Source: Thiomargarita sp. (GTDB taxonomy: Bacteria > Pseudomonadota > Gammaproteobacteria > Beggiatoales > Beggiatoaceae). From it: a stretch of DNA of 8,603 nucleotides. The first letter of the stretch is position 1; each line of letters starts with the position of its first letter. Shown piece by piece: positions 1 through 5,905 of the stretch. The stretch is from positions 1 to 8,603 of the forward strand of contig JAGLFE010000186.1 in assembly GCA_023144675.1 (NCBI GenBank), written 5' to 3'. The translations under genes and the position numbers were made by a program. The notes under the pieces were generated by a model. It saw only the letters and a list, made by a program, of their open reading frames with translations, searched no databases and was not told the origin of the DNA.

Positions 1-48
1 AGAAATTAAAGTTGAGCATCGCGTATGTTATATGTTAATTAAAGGATA

Positions 49-201
49 CTAATATTCATCTACTTCAACGTTTTTATTCTTGGTTAGGTTTTTTTGACTT
101 TCATTAAATACAAAAAAGGCTTTGATGCCCTGTATAACTATGTGGTTTTTAATATGTAAAACAGTCCGAATTATTCTTAAAAATTACTACATTATTTAGA
201 A
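49..201. other. Intergenic region downstream of the HEPN gene
   Basis: About 200 bases (1-201) downstream of the last gene of the defence cassette contain no gene that I can support. The minus strand has a short open frame that ends in TAG at 49-51 and reads ...GIKAFFVFNESQ..., but it has no start codon, begins just after an in-frame TAA, and is not recognised. It could be a decayed gene end or chance in AT-rich DNA. No hairpin followed by a T tract is evident on the minus strand, so the terminator of the cassette is not identified. Confidence 0.3.
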
Positions 202-891
202 CTACCTTTTTTTATAATTTTTATTAGAAATAAATTTTTCAATCTTGTTAATAACATCAGATAGAAAATCCATTGTTTCATTTTTAAAATTTGCTAAGTC
301 ACCGACTGAAAAATCTTTACCTATTTCATAAAAGGTTTGTTCACCATGAGCAAGACGATTACGTTTATTTTTTATAGTTACTAAATTTCGACCATTAGAT
401 GGAATCTCAAAACCGTATTTAGTGGCAAGTTCCCTTATTTTTTGTGCATCAAGATTACCAGAAAAATCTAATTTATCTTTAGAGAGAAGAATAGTCTCTT
501 TTGTTAAAATTGATTCGGTAATATCTAATATACTATCACGTAAAGTATCCTGTTTAAAATTTCCCTCTTTAAGATTATCGGTACTCTGTTCAACCCAAAT
601 TTTCTTCAAACTTTCAGAAAGTTGTTCAAAACTTATCCCATTATCTTCAATTGCATAATAAATCTCTAAAATCGAATGCCTAACGGTTGCTTCAATAACA
701 TTATAAAGTAATAGAAAACCATTAGCTATGAGTATTTTCCGAAGTTGATCAGGTATTTTTTCTTCAACCAAATTATCATCTTTTTTATACTTCAAGCGCG
801 TATTTTCGTGATCGCCCAAAATGACAAGAAAAGAGAAGTAATTTTCAACTTCATCTTTTCTTTTATCAAAATCAAGTTTGGTCTTATTCAT
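202..891 (-). CDS. HEPN-domain putative RNase, MAE_28990/MAE_18760 family
   Basis: This 229-residue protein is probably the toxic effector of the three-gene cassette; HEPN proteins of defence systems are typically metal-independent RNases. It is an all-helical soluble protein with no signal or membrane segment. The HEPN signature is near the C-terminus: R177-N178-R179-L180-A181-H182-G183, an intact R-x4-H motif with Asn after the Arg. A second conserved-looking block is N64-VIEATVR-71 with Y63 before it, matching my recollection of the MAE_28990 family. The start ATG (889-891) overlaps the end of the DUF262 gene by 8 nt (884-891), and no clear Shine-Dalgarno is present, so translation is probably coupled to the upstream gene. 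Family-level linkage of these HEPN proteins to methylases and DUF262 proteins is known from comparative genomics; the target here (tRNA, mRNA or other) is unknown. Family call is strong, RNase activity is inference. Confidence 0.85.
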   Translation of the reverse strand: MNKTKLDFDKRKDEVENYFSFLVILGDHENTRLKYKKDDNLVEEKIPDQLRKILIANGFLLLYNVIEATVRHSILEIYYAIEDNGISFEQLSESLKKIWVEQSTDNLKEGNFKQDTLRDSILDITESILTKETILLSKDKLDFSGNLDAQKIRELATKYGFEIPSNGRNLVTIKNKRNRLAHGEQTFYEIGKDFSVGDLANFKNETMDFLSDVINKIEKFISNKNYKKR

Positions 892-1960
892 AGTGTAGGC
901 TGTCTTTTTTTATTCTATTAAGTAGGCAATCTCTTACAAATTCAACTCGATTTTTTAATCTATTCGGATTATTGCTGGCATCCGATGTTGTTTTGGCAAT
1001 AAATTCTTTTGAATTAAGCCAATTCACATCTTGAATTGTTAAATCTGGATTTTCCCTCAATGCCAAATGAACGCCAATAGCAATGGCTTCAAACCTGACT
1101 CTTGGTGCACTGTTGGAATTTTCTTGCTTCCTAAAACCGATTGGAAAATTGTTTTTGATAAAGTCCACCATATTGTTAAAAACATCCAAATAATATTTTC
1201 TATCAAAATTAGTTTCATTCATATCGTCAAGATATGAGTTAAGGAAGGCTGCAACGTCGTGTTTGAATTCTTGATATTGGTCAATATAAGCGAAGAATCT
1301 TAAAATCAATTCTTCATATTCGCCTCTTTTTATTTTATTATCAGAAACTGGACAAATAGTTTGAAATTCAGAATGGTCTTTTAATTCAAGGACTAAATTA
1401 TAAAAAGCACCAGAATATGAACCTTTCCTAATTTCACTATCGGTTAATTTTTCACTGCTCGTGTTGATTCTATCAAATATATCTTGTCTAATTGAGATAT
1501 CGACATGACTAACTACAATGATTCTGAAGTCTCTATTTTTAATATAATTTTGCAGACTTCGTGGTAAATCTTCAAACTTAGTCTTTTCAATATGAGTCAA
1601 CTTTTTAAGTTTCCTAAGCTTTAATTTATTCTCATAAAAGGCTAATAAGGTACGAATTCTTTGTGAACCATCAATTATTTCTAGTCTATTATCTTTATCC
1701 TCAGAAACAAGAAATGGAGTTAATGGTACACCTAACAGTACAGATTCAATAAATCTTGACTGTTTATCAGGTTGCCAAACGAACTCTCTTTGATAATTAG
1801 GCACATATAATGTTGATGACGGATCATCTAAATCGCCAAATTTTGAACAAATTACTTCAAATGGATAATCCATAGTCCTATAATCATAAGAACTGGAGTT
1901 CTCATTTACCTGTTTTTCAATAAGTTCTTGTTCATTTGGCGAAAATTTATTTTTTATCAT
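884..1960 (-). CDS. DUF262 (ParB/sulfiredoxin-like fold) protein, stand-alone
   Basis: This 358-residue protein carries the DUF262 N-terminal domain also found in GmrSD and SspE. In those systems the domain hydrolyses nucleotides and couples recognition of modified DNA to nuclease action. Visible motifs are VPNYQREFVW (53-62), ESVLLGVPL (72-80), the hallmark DGxQR as IIDGSQRIRTL (95-105), and DRINTSS (163-169) followed by KLTDSEIRKG (171-180). In full-length GmrSD/SspE proteins a DUF1524 HNH nuclease follows; here the remaining roughly 150 residues are short, helical and show no HNH motif, so nuclease activity must come from elsewhere, most simply the adjacent HEPN protein. The start (ATG 1958-1960) is supported by AAGGA at 1969-1973, 8 nt upstream and inside the methyltransferase gene. 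It overlaps the methyltransferase by 14 nt and the HEPN gene by 8 nt, so all three are co-translated. The sensor role is inferred. Confidence 0.9.
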   Translation of the reverse strand: MIKNKFSPNEQELIEKQVNENSSSYDYRTMDYPFEVICSKFGDLDDPSSTLYVPNYQREFVWQPDKQSRFIESVLLGVPLTPFLVSEDKDNRLEIIDGSQRIRTLLAFYENKLKLRKLKKLTHIEKTKFEDLPRSLQNYIKNRDFRIIVVSHVDISIRQDIFDRINTSSEKLTDSEIRKGSYSGAFYNLVLELKDHSEFQTICPVSDNKIKRGEYEELILRFFAYIDQYQEFKHDVAAFLNSYLDDMNETNFDRKYYLDVFNNMVDFIKNNFPIGFRKQENSNSAPRVRFEAIAIGVHLALRENPDLTIQDVNWLNSKEFIAKTTSDASNNPNRLKNRVEFVRDCLLNRIKKDSLHYE

Positions 1961-3008
1961 AATTATTTTCCTTTACGTGCTTAATAACACTTTTACCTAT
2001 TATTTCTCCAAGTTTAGGAGGAACTGCATTACCAATATACTTAGATAGTTTTCCAAAACTTAAATCTTCAGGGCTTTTGACAAATTTGTAATTAATAGGA
2101 AAACTTTGCAGTAAAGCGGCTTCTCTTAATGAAATAGCTCTATCTTGTTCAGGATGTCCAAAACGACCATTGCCAAATCCTGTACAAAAAGTTGTCATTG
2201 TTGGTGAAGGTTCGTCCCATTTCATTCTGCCATAAATGCTAACATAAGATTTTCCCTTATCTTTTTTATGGCAATCTAATTTTAAAGTATCATCCCAATC
2301 TCTTTTCCAACTACCACCAGGAATAGACTGCCTTATTCTTTGTAAATTTTTATCTGACAATTTTGATGCTCTATGAATAAAATCATTTTTAGAAGTTTCA
2401 CCTGATTTTATTTTATCTAAATGACCAATTACATCTTGTACAGTTAAATAATTTTCTTTTATGTGTGTGGGTGGAAGTAAAGAAATATCTCCAAACTTGG
2501 ATGCTAATAAAACTAAACGTTTTCTTTTTTGTGGAATTCCATAATCAGGTGCATAAACTATTTTATGCCATATATAATAACCATTATTTTTAAGATTATT
2601 AACAAAGTCTTGAAACACAGGAGCTTTTTTAAAATTTAAAAGTTGTGGAACATTTTCCATAGAAACAATATCAGGTTTAACTTCATTAATTAACCTTGAA
2701 AACTCATAGATTAATTGCCAGCGATTATCCTTTTGTTTATCACCCTTAAAGGTATATGAAGAAAAAGGTTGACATGGCGCACAACCTACAAGAACTTTTA
2801 TAGTGTTTTTTGGGTATAATTTCACTATATCACTTGCTTGTACTTGCAAAATGTCTTTACAAATAAATTTCGCATTACAATTAGTTTCAAACGGATATTG
2901 ACATGATTTATCAATATCGAAACCAGCTTGTATTTTTAAACCAGCTTTGTAAAACCCATAAGAAAGTCCCCCAATTCCACAAAAAAGATCAACTACAGAT
3001 ATGTTCAT
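1947..3008 (-). CDS. dcm: DNA (cytosine-5-)-methyltransferase
   Basis: This 353-residue enzyme should transfer a methyl group from S-adenosylmethionine to carbon 5 of cytosine in a specific DNA sequence. All major motifs of the family are visible in order: motif I DLFCGIGGLSYGF (7-19, SAM binding), motif IV GCAPCQPFS (75-83, catalytic Cys79), motif VI MENV (117-120), motif VIII as Q160-KRKR-164, motif IX around RAISLRE (280-286) and motif X YIGNAVPPKLGEIIG (314-328). The region between VIII and IX (about 170-255) is the target-recognition domain; its target cannot be read from sequence. Length is normal and the enzyme looks intact and active. No N-terminal helix-turn-helix is present, unlike autoregulatory methyltransferases. 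It is the first gene of the cassette, so methylation would be made before or along with the DUF262 and HEPN proteins. No conventional restriction endonuclease is adjacent. The symbol denotes the family, not the E. coli specificity. Confidence 0.95.
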   Translation of the reverse strand: MNISVVDLFCGIGGLSYGFYKAGLKIQAGFDIDKSCQYPFETNCNAKFICKDILQVQASDIVKLYPKNTIKVLVGCAPCQPFSSYTFKGDKQKDNRWQLIYEFSRLINEVKPDIVSMENVPQLLNFKKAPVFQDFVNNLKNNGYYIWHKIVYAPDYGIPQKRKRLVLLASKFGDISLLPPTHIKENYLTVQDVIGHLDKIKSGETSKNDFIHRASKLSDKNLQRIRQSIPGGSWKRDWDDTLKLDCHKKDKGKSYVSIYGRMKWDEPSPTMTTFCTGFGNGRFGHPEQDRAISLREAALLQSFPINYKFVKSPEDLSFGKLSKYIGNAVPPKLGEIIGKSVIKHVKENNYDKK

Positions 3009-3013
3009 TTTTT

Positions 3014-3026
3014 GTAACTACCTACC
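3014..3026 (+). repeat. 12-nt direct repeat copy in the methyltransferase leader
   Basis: GTAACTACCTAC occurs here, 6 nt from the methyltransferase start codon, and again in the same orientation at 3076-3087, where it forms the outer end of the MITE-like element. The two copies sit on either side of the predicted promoter, one upstream of the -35 box and one inside the short leader. They could be operator sites for one regulator, or this copy could be a leftover element end. Confidence 0.6.
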
Positions 3027-3035
3027 ATAAAAAAG

Positions 3036-3063
3036 AATATACAAAAAAAATAAAAAATGTTAA
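3036..3063 (-). promoter_or_regulatory. Predicted sigma70 promoter of the methyltransferase-DUF262-HEPN cassette
   Basis: On the minus strand TTAACA (3063-3058) is followed after 16 nt by TATATT (3041-3036), each one mismatch from consensus. Transcription would start near 3029, giving a leader of about 20 nt before the ATG at 3008. The leader has GGTAGG upstream of GTTACAAAAAA and only weak Shine-Dalgarno character. The T-rich spacer makes chance matches likely, so this is a moderate call. Confidence 0.45.
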
Positions 3064-3075
3064 ACTAAAAAAATG

Positions 3076-3312
3076 GTAACTACCTACGTAGGTGATGCCA
3101 ACTTTTATATACTATTTGTAAAACGGCATGATTATTAGATGTTTTTTTTGATAAATTTTTTATACAAAAATACAGTTTAATTTAAAGGTTTATCAGCAAA
3201 ATTTTTTAACTTGTTCCTAAAAATAAATCATTTATAATCAGTATGTTATAAACTATGGCTTCTATCTTTTTTATAAATATAAAAAGTTGGCATGGACTAC
3301 GTAGGTAGCTAC
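3076..3312. mobile_element. MITE-like non-autonomous element with about 35-bp terminal inverted repeats
   Basis: The left end (3076-3110) and the reverse complement of the right end (3278-3312) align: 15 of 16 outer bases match (GTAACTACCTACGTAG against GTAGCTACCTACGTAG), three bases differ, then ATGCCAACTTTT matches, with one extra T in the right copy before ATAT. The outer part is itself palindromic (ACCTACGTAGGT at 3082-3093; CTACGTAG at 3297-3304; GTAGCTAC at 3305-3312). The 237-bp element has an AT-rich interior without an open frame, as expected for a MITE moved in trans. A TA target duplication (3077-3078 and 3310-3311) would fit a Tc1/mariner or IS630 type parent but cannot be distinguished from the repeat itself. 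Confidence 0.75.
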
Positions 3313-3534
3313 GTTATAATAATATTTTTTTGCTCTTTTATCAAGGGAGGTGAGAAATTACAATAATTAACTCCTATTTTATGATGTAAAATACAAATTA
3401 ACCCGATGAAAAAATTTTAACACTAGATTGTAACTGCTATAATTCATATGACTACTGGTTTTTTTCAACGCTTAAAATTTGGCGGGAAGGGAACTACTGT
3501 TATTTTAATAGCAATTGATATGTGCTGAATTAAT
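3313..3534. other. Non-coding stretch between the MITE-like element and the FinO-like gene
   Basis: No gene is visible on either strand. A strong Shine-Dalgarno-like GGGAGGTGAG (3344-3353) on the plus strand has no start codon with an open frame behind it. A GC-richer run, GGCGGGAAGGGAAC, stands out at 3481-3494. A weak AT-rich inverted repeat lies at 3499-3514 just beyond the end of the FinO-like gene, but without a T tract, so I do not call it a terminator. Together with the element at 3076-3312 this makes a 526-bp gap between genes. Confidence 0.5.
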
Positions 3535-4140
3535 TTATTCATCATCCATTTGCTGTTGATAAATTTGTATAGCTGGTTCTATTAATTCAAACCCATTTTT
3601 AATTCTTTGTCCCATTTTGCCGTTAATAGAAGCAATCCATTTCTCATAATCTTTATCTGCTGCTAATAATCGAACCCAGGTTTTAGGGCGCACTTTTATT
3701 CGGACAATATTCCCTTCTACATTAAGATAAAGTTGTTTCCATCCGTTTTTAACAGTTTCTACCCAATTTGGTAATTGCTCAATTTTTATATTTATTTCCA
3801 ACTTGCCTTTTGTTCTTGGTATTTTAATAATTGGCGTACTTTTTGGTTCAGTACTCAAATGTTTGGATAATAATGCTGATTCATTTCCATTAGAAATTAT
3901 TGGTTTAAATTTTTGTCGTCTTTTTAACGGAAAATTTGGTTTTATGTCCTCTAATTTAACTTCAGGCAAATCATTTTTGTTTCCTAAACTAACTATTAAT
4001 CCAAAGTTTTTATTTTCATCAATTTGAACTACAGATTTCTTTTTAATTCCCAATGTCAGAGTTGGGCGTTTGCCTAAAATAGCTTGTTCAAAATCGGCTT
4101 GTAATGATTTCTTTTTGGTCTTAAATCGTGTTTTTACCAT
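3535..4140 (-). CDS. Small basic protein with C-terminal region resembling cyanobacterial 'FinO-like' proteins
   Basis: This 201-residue soluble protein has no signal peptide or membrane segment. The N-terminal 110 residues are rich in Lys/Arg (MVKTRFKTKKK, then RPTLTLGIKKK at 25-35, PLKRRQKFK at 71-79) and low in complexity, as in a nucleic-acid-binding tail. The C-terminal half (about 111-195) has a conserved-looking pattern: KLEINIKI (113-120), QLP (122-124), NGW (132-134), VRPKTW (150-155), W168, GKMG (174-177), GFELIEPAIQ (183-192). From memory this matches proteins annotated as 'fertility inhibition FinO-like' in cyanobacteria; an RNA-binding role would be inference. The start is supported by GAGGA at 4148-4152, 7 nt upstream. 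The gene lies 19 bp downstream of the phosphodiesterase gene and is probably co-transcribed with it. It could equally be called hypothetical. Confidence 0.7.
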   Translation of the reverse strand: MVKTRFKTKKKSLQADFEQAILGKRPTLTLGIKKKSVVQIDENKNFGLIVSLGNKNDLPEVKLEDIKPNFPLKRRQKFKPIISNGNESALLSKHLSTEPKSTPIIKIPRTKGKLEINIKIEQLPNWVETVKNGWKQLYLNVEGNIVRIKVRPKTWVRLLAADKDYEKWIASINGKMGQRIKNGFELIEPAIQIYQQQMDDE

Positions 4141-4159
4141 TGACTAATCCTCTTTAAAA

Positions 4160-4669
4160 TTAACTATTTACTGGGAAAGCTTCAAAAGTCATAGTTTCTA
4201 AATCTCCAAATATATAAGTAGCCGTTGCACCAATTCCGCCAACAGAACCAGGATTACAAAGTATAGTTTGTTCACCTTTTATGTTAGTTATTTTGTCAAT
4301 AGAAACCCGATGACTATGTCCACAACAAACTAGATCGTAATCGCCAGTTATTGCCATTGCTTGTGCATAATGAGGATAATGGACTAAAAAGATACGTTTT
4401 TTTGCTAAAGTAAATGTTGCATCTTGTCCATAATAATAAATTGTATTATTAGTATTTGAAAGCCGTGATAAGTTATATAAATCGCCAGTATTGTTACCAT
4501 GAATAGCATGTACAGGTAATTGATAAGCTTTTAATTGGTTTAAAGTACTAGGAGCAACAATATCTCCACAGTGTAAAATAGCTTCTGCGCCTTGTTGTTT
4601 AGCTTTGGCAGCTGCATTACGTAATAGAGGAATATTGTCGTGACTATCCGATAAGATACAAATTTTCAT
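4160..4669 (-). CDS. Calcineurin-like metallophosphodiesterase, YfcE/MJ0936 family
   Basis: This 169-residue cytosolic enzyme should hydrolyse phosphodiester bonds using a two-metal centre; the physiological substrate is not known for most members. The metal-binding motifs are all present: D8-S-H10 (ILSDSHDN), G35-D36 (HCGDI), G58-N59-N60, H97 in VHYPH, G117-H118-S119-H120, and the NPGSVG signature (139-144). The histidine before the GHSH motif is usually in an HG pair; here it reads HYPHY, a local variation. Length is typical for single-domain members. The only plausible start is the ATG at 4667-4669 just before the MKICILSDSH strand; no Shine-Dalgarno is seen. It is preceded by a 304-bp spacer with hairpins and probably heads a two-gene unit with the downstream FinO-like gene (19-bp gap). 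Confidence 0.93.
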   Translation of the reverse strand: MKICILSDSHDNIPLLRNAAAKAKQQGAEAILHCGDIVAPSTLNQLKAYQLPVHAIHGNNTGDLYNLSRLSNTNNTIYYYGQDATFTLAKKRIFLVHYPHYAQAMAITGDYDLVCCGHSHRVSIDKITNIKGEQTILCNPGSVGGIGATATYIFGDLETMTFEAFPVNS

Positions 4670-4688
4670 TTTAAATTGCTAATTAGTT

Positions 4689-4740
4689 GTTGAGACGTAT
4701 GGTCGTGCGTCTTTACGCATCAGCGTAGAACGGTTTTTTT
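4689..4740. repeat. Palindromic repeat with two hairpins in the phosphodiesterase leader
   Basis: Two adjacent hairpins are visible. The first pairs GTTGAGACGTAT (4689-4700) with GTGCGTCTTTAC (4705-4716) around a GGTC loop, with G-T pairs and one mismatch. The second pairs TTTACGC (4712-4718) with GCGTAGA (4723-4729) around ATCA and is followed by CGG and seven T on the plus strand. The two compete for 4712-4716. The first closely resembles, from memory, a palindromic repeat with GAGACGCACGGCCGTGCGTC common between cyanobacterial genes. The hairpin plus T run looks like a plus-strand terminator, but no plus-strand gene precedes it. Confidence 0.6.
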
Positions 4741-4751
4741 GCGTAACTTCA
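4734..4751 (-). repeat. Copy of 11-nt repeat TGAAGTTACGC plus A tract (1 of 3)
   Basis: On the minus strand TGAAGTTACGC (4751-4741) is followed by seven A (4740-4734), identical in layout to the copy directly before the Rpn-family gene. It lies 72 bp upstream of the phosphodiesterase start. It is preceded by TATAAC overlapping a TAACTGA heptamer (4755-4749). Confidence 0.7.
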
Positions 4752-4973
4752 GTTATAATAATATATTCTGTTTTTTCCTATTCTAAAGCTCTGTTTAGAA
4801 ATGCTTTGTTTTGGTTTTGAATAAGATTTAACGAATAATGTGAACAAAGAGTCAAAATAAATACAATTAAATCAATAAGTTAAAATTGTACAAAAATAAT
4901 TTAAATTTTTAATTTGCAATAAATTCAACATATTACATTTTTAACTCTTTATTGGCATGAATATTTATTATTA
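4752..4973. other. AT-rich spacer between the Rpn-family and phosphodiesterase genes
   Basis: This is the upstream part of a 304-bp gap (4670-4973). No open frame is credible. A possible minus-strand promoter reads TTGACT (4855-4850), 18 nt, TTAAAT (4831-4826); the -35 box is good, but the -10 box matches only 4 of 6 positions, so it is a weak candidate for the phosphodiesterase unit. No terminator hairpin is seen after the Rpn-family gene. Confidence 0.3.
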
Positions 4974-5843
4974 TTATAAATTTTCAATTTCTGTTTGAGT
5001 TAATCCAGTGTATTTAATTATTTTTTCAATTGATTCACCAGCTTGTTTCATAAGCTTGGCAATTTCTATTTGTTTATTTTGTTCTCCTTCAACTTTTCCT
5101 TCAACTTTTCCATCAGAAAATGCTGTATCTATTGAATTTTTCAGATCACGATAAACTTTTAAACTTGTTTCATATTCGTGATATTCTTTATCAGAATAAT
5201 TAGCTATTTTAGCTTGTTCAAACAGATGTTTAAAGACTTTATCTTGAAAATTGGTTGGACGACTATTAAAATTCGATAAATTTTTCAACACAAATAGCCA
5301 TTTATCAAAATGCGTTTCTAATTCGGCTTCATTTTTAGTGAATTTAGGCATTTCTAAATAAATATAAGTCAGCTTATCATAAAATATTTTTTGCGTTTGT
5401 TTGTTAAATAATTGCACCACATGATGAAATACTTCTTTATCCTCTTTATCTTCATCAAAGATAAAATCTAATATCCCAATAGTGTAAATTGATTTAAGTT
5501 TAAAATTCCATTGATTACCTTTTTGAGCTTGTTCCTGAATTGGAAATGTAGAATAGTAAATACTACGGTCTTTAAAATAATTTTGCTTGGCTTTTTGCAT
5601 TTCCACAATGAACTTTTCGCCCTTCTCATTTTCACAGTAAATATCAAAAATAGCTTTTCTATCTTCTATTGCCCGACCAAGATGTTCATTAGATAAATAG
5701 GTTAAATTTACAATTTTACCTTCTTCTTTGCTTAATAGTTCATTTAGAAAATCTATTAAAATATCCTTATTTAACTCAGTTCCAAATAATTTCTTAAAGC
5801 CGAAGTCAGTAAATGGGTTGATATATTTATCTTTTATTCTCAT
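4974..5843 (-). CDS. Rpn-family recombination-promoting nuclease / PDDEXK_2 putative transposase
   Basis: This 289-residue protein belongs to the PD-(D/E)XK nuclease family that includes E. coli RpnA-type proteins, which promote RecA-independent recombination and cut DNA in a metal-dependent way. The N-terminal signature PFTDFGFKKLFG (10-21) is typical. The catalytic core is visible as D61-RKAIF-D67, then F78-I-V-E81-M-Q83-K with the expected E-x-Q, and R93. The C-terminus has the characteristic charged tail GKVEGKVEGE and the motif AGESIEKIIKYTGLTQTEIENL-like ending around 269-289. The tail contains an exact 12-nt tandem duplication (ccttcaactttt at 5086-5097 and 5098-5109) coding KVEG twice. 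The gene looks intact. It is 62 bp downstream of the M48 gene. No Shine-Dalgarno precedes the ATG; instead there is TGAAGTTACGC and eight A. Such genes are often multicopy and mobile-like. Confidence 0.93.
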   Translation of the reverse strand: MRIKDKYINPFTDFGFKKLFGTELNKDILIDFLNELLSKEEGKIVNLTYLSNEHLGRAIEDRKAIFDIYCENEKGEKFIVEMQKAKQNYFKDRSIYYSTFPIQEQAQKGNQWNFKLKSIYTIGILDFIFDEDKEDKEVFHHVVQLFNKQTQKIFYDKLTYIYLEMPKFTKNEAELETHFDKWLFVLKNLSNFNSRPTNFQDKVFKHLFEQAKIANYSDKEYHEYETSLKVYRDLKNSIDTAFSDGKVEGKVEGEQNKQIEIAKLMKQAGESIEKIIKYTGLTQTEIENL

Positions 5844-5895
5844 TTTTTTTGCGTAACTTCAATCATTAATATATTTTTTCCTTAGCGTAACTTCA
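5844..5895 (-). repeat. Two direct copies of TGAAGTTACGC in the Rpn-family leader (2 and 3 of 3)
   Basis: On the minus strand TGAAGTTACGC occurs at 5895-5885 and again at 5861-5851, 34 bp apart. The second is followed by eight A and directly by the ATG of the Rpn-family gene, in the place where a Shine-Dalgarno would be expected. The first is followed by TAAGGAAAAAATAT. Between them lies a possible leader peptide of eight codons (ATG at 5866-5864, stop TGA at 5842-5840) whose stop overlaps the gene start as ATGA. Confidence 0.7.
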
Positions 5896-5905
5896 GATAG
5901 TAAAT

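Noticed and set aside
49..180. Truncated minus-strand gene end (…GIKAFFVFNESQ…)
   Set aside because: No start codon, bounded by an in-frame stop, unrecognised product and only about 40 codons long; kept only as a note on the intergenic region.
422..658. Plus-strand open frame of 78 codons inside the HEPN gene
   Set aside because: It lies antisense within a well-supported gene, has no recognisable motif or ribosome site, and is a reading-frame shadow.
3014..3312. CRISPR array from the repeated GTAACTACCTAC and its inverted copies
   Set aside because: Only two direct copies, irregular spacing and inverted orientation at the far end; no Cas genes. The pattern fits element termini.
3344..3353. 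Strong plus-strand Shine-Dalgarno-like GGGAGGTGAG
   Set aside because: No start codon with an open frame follows; the GTG within it opens a frame of only a few codons.
3416..3443. Possible plus-strand promoter (TTTAAC, 16 nt, TATAAT)
   Set aside because: There is no plus-strand gene downstream, and AT-rich DNA yields such matches by chance.
3803..4027. Plus-strand open frame of 74 codons inside the FinO-like gene
   Set aside because: Antisense shadow of a gene with a good Shine-Dalgarno and a conserved-looking pattern on the minus strand.
4712..4740. Plus-strand rho-independent terminator (hairpin plus seven T)
   Set aside because: No plus-strand transcript source exists upstream; better explained as part of a repeated palindromic element.
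5511..5696. Plus-strand open frame of 61 codons inside the Rpn-family gene
   Set aside because: Antisense to the PD-(D/E)XK core; no independent support.
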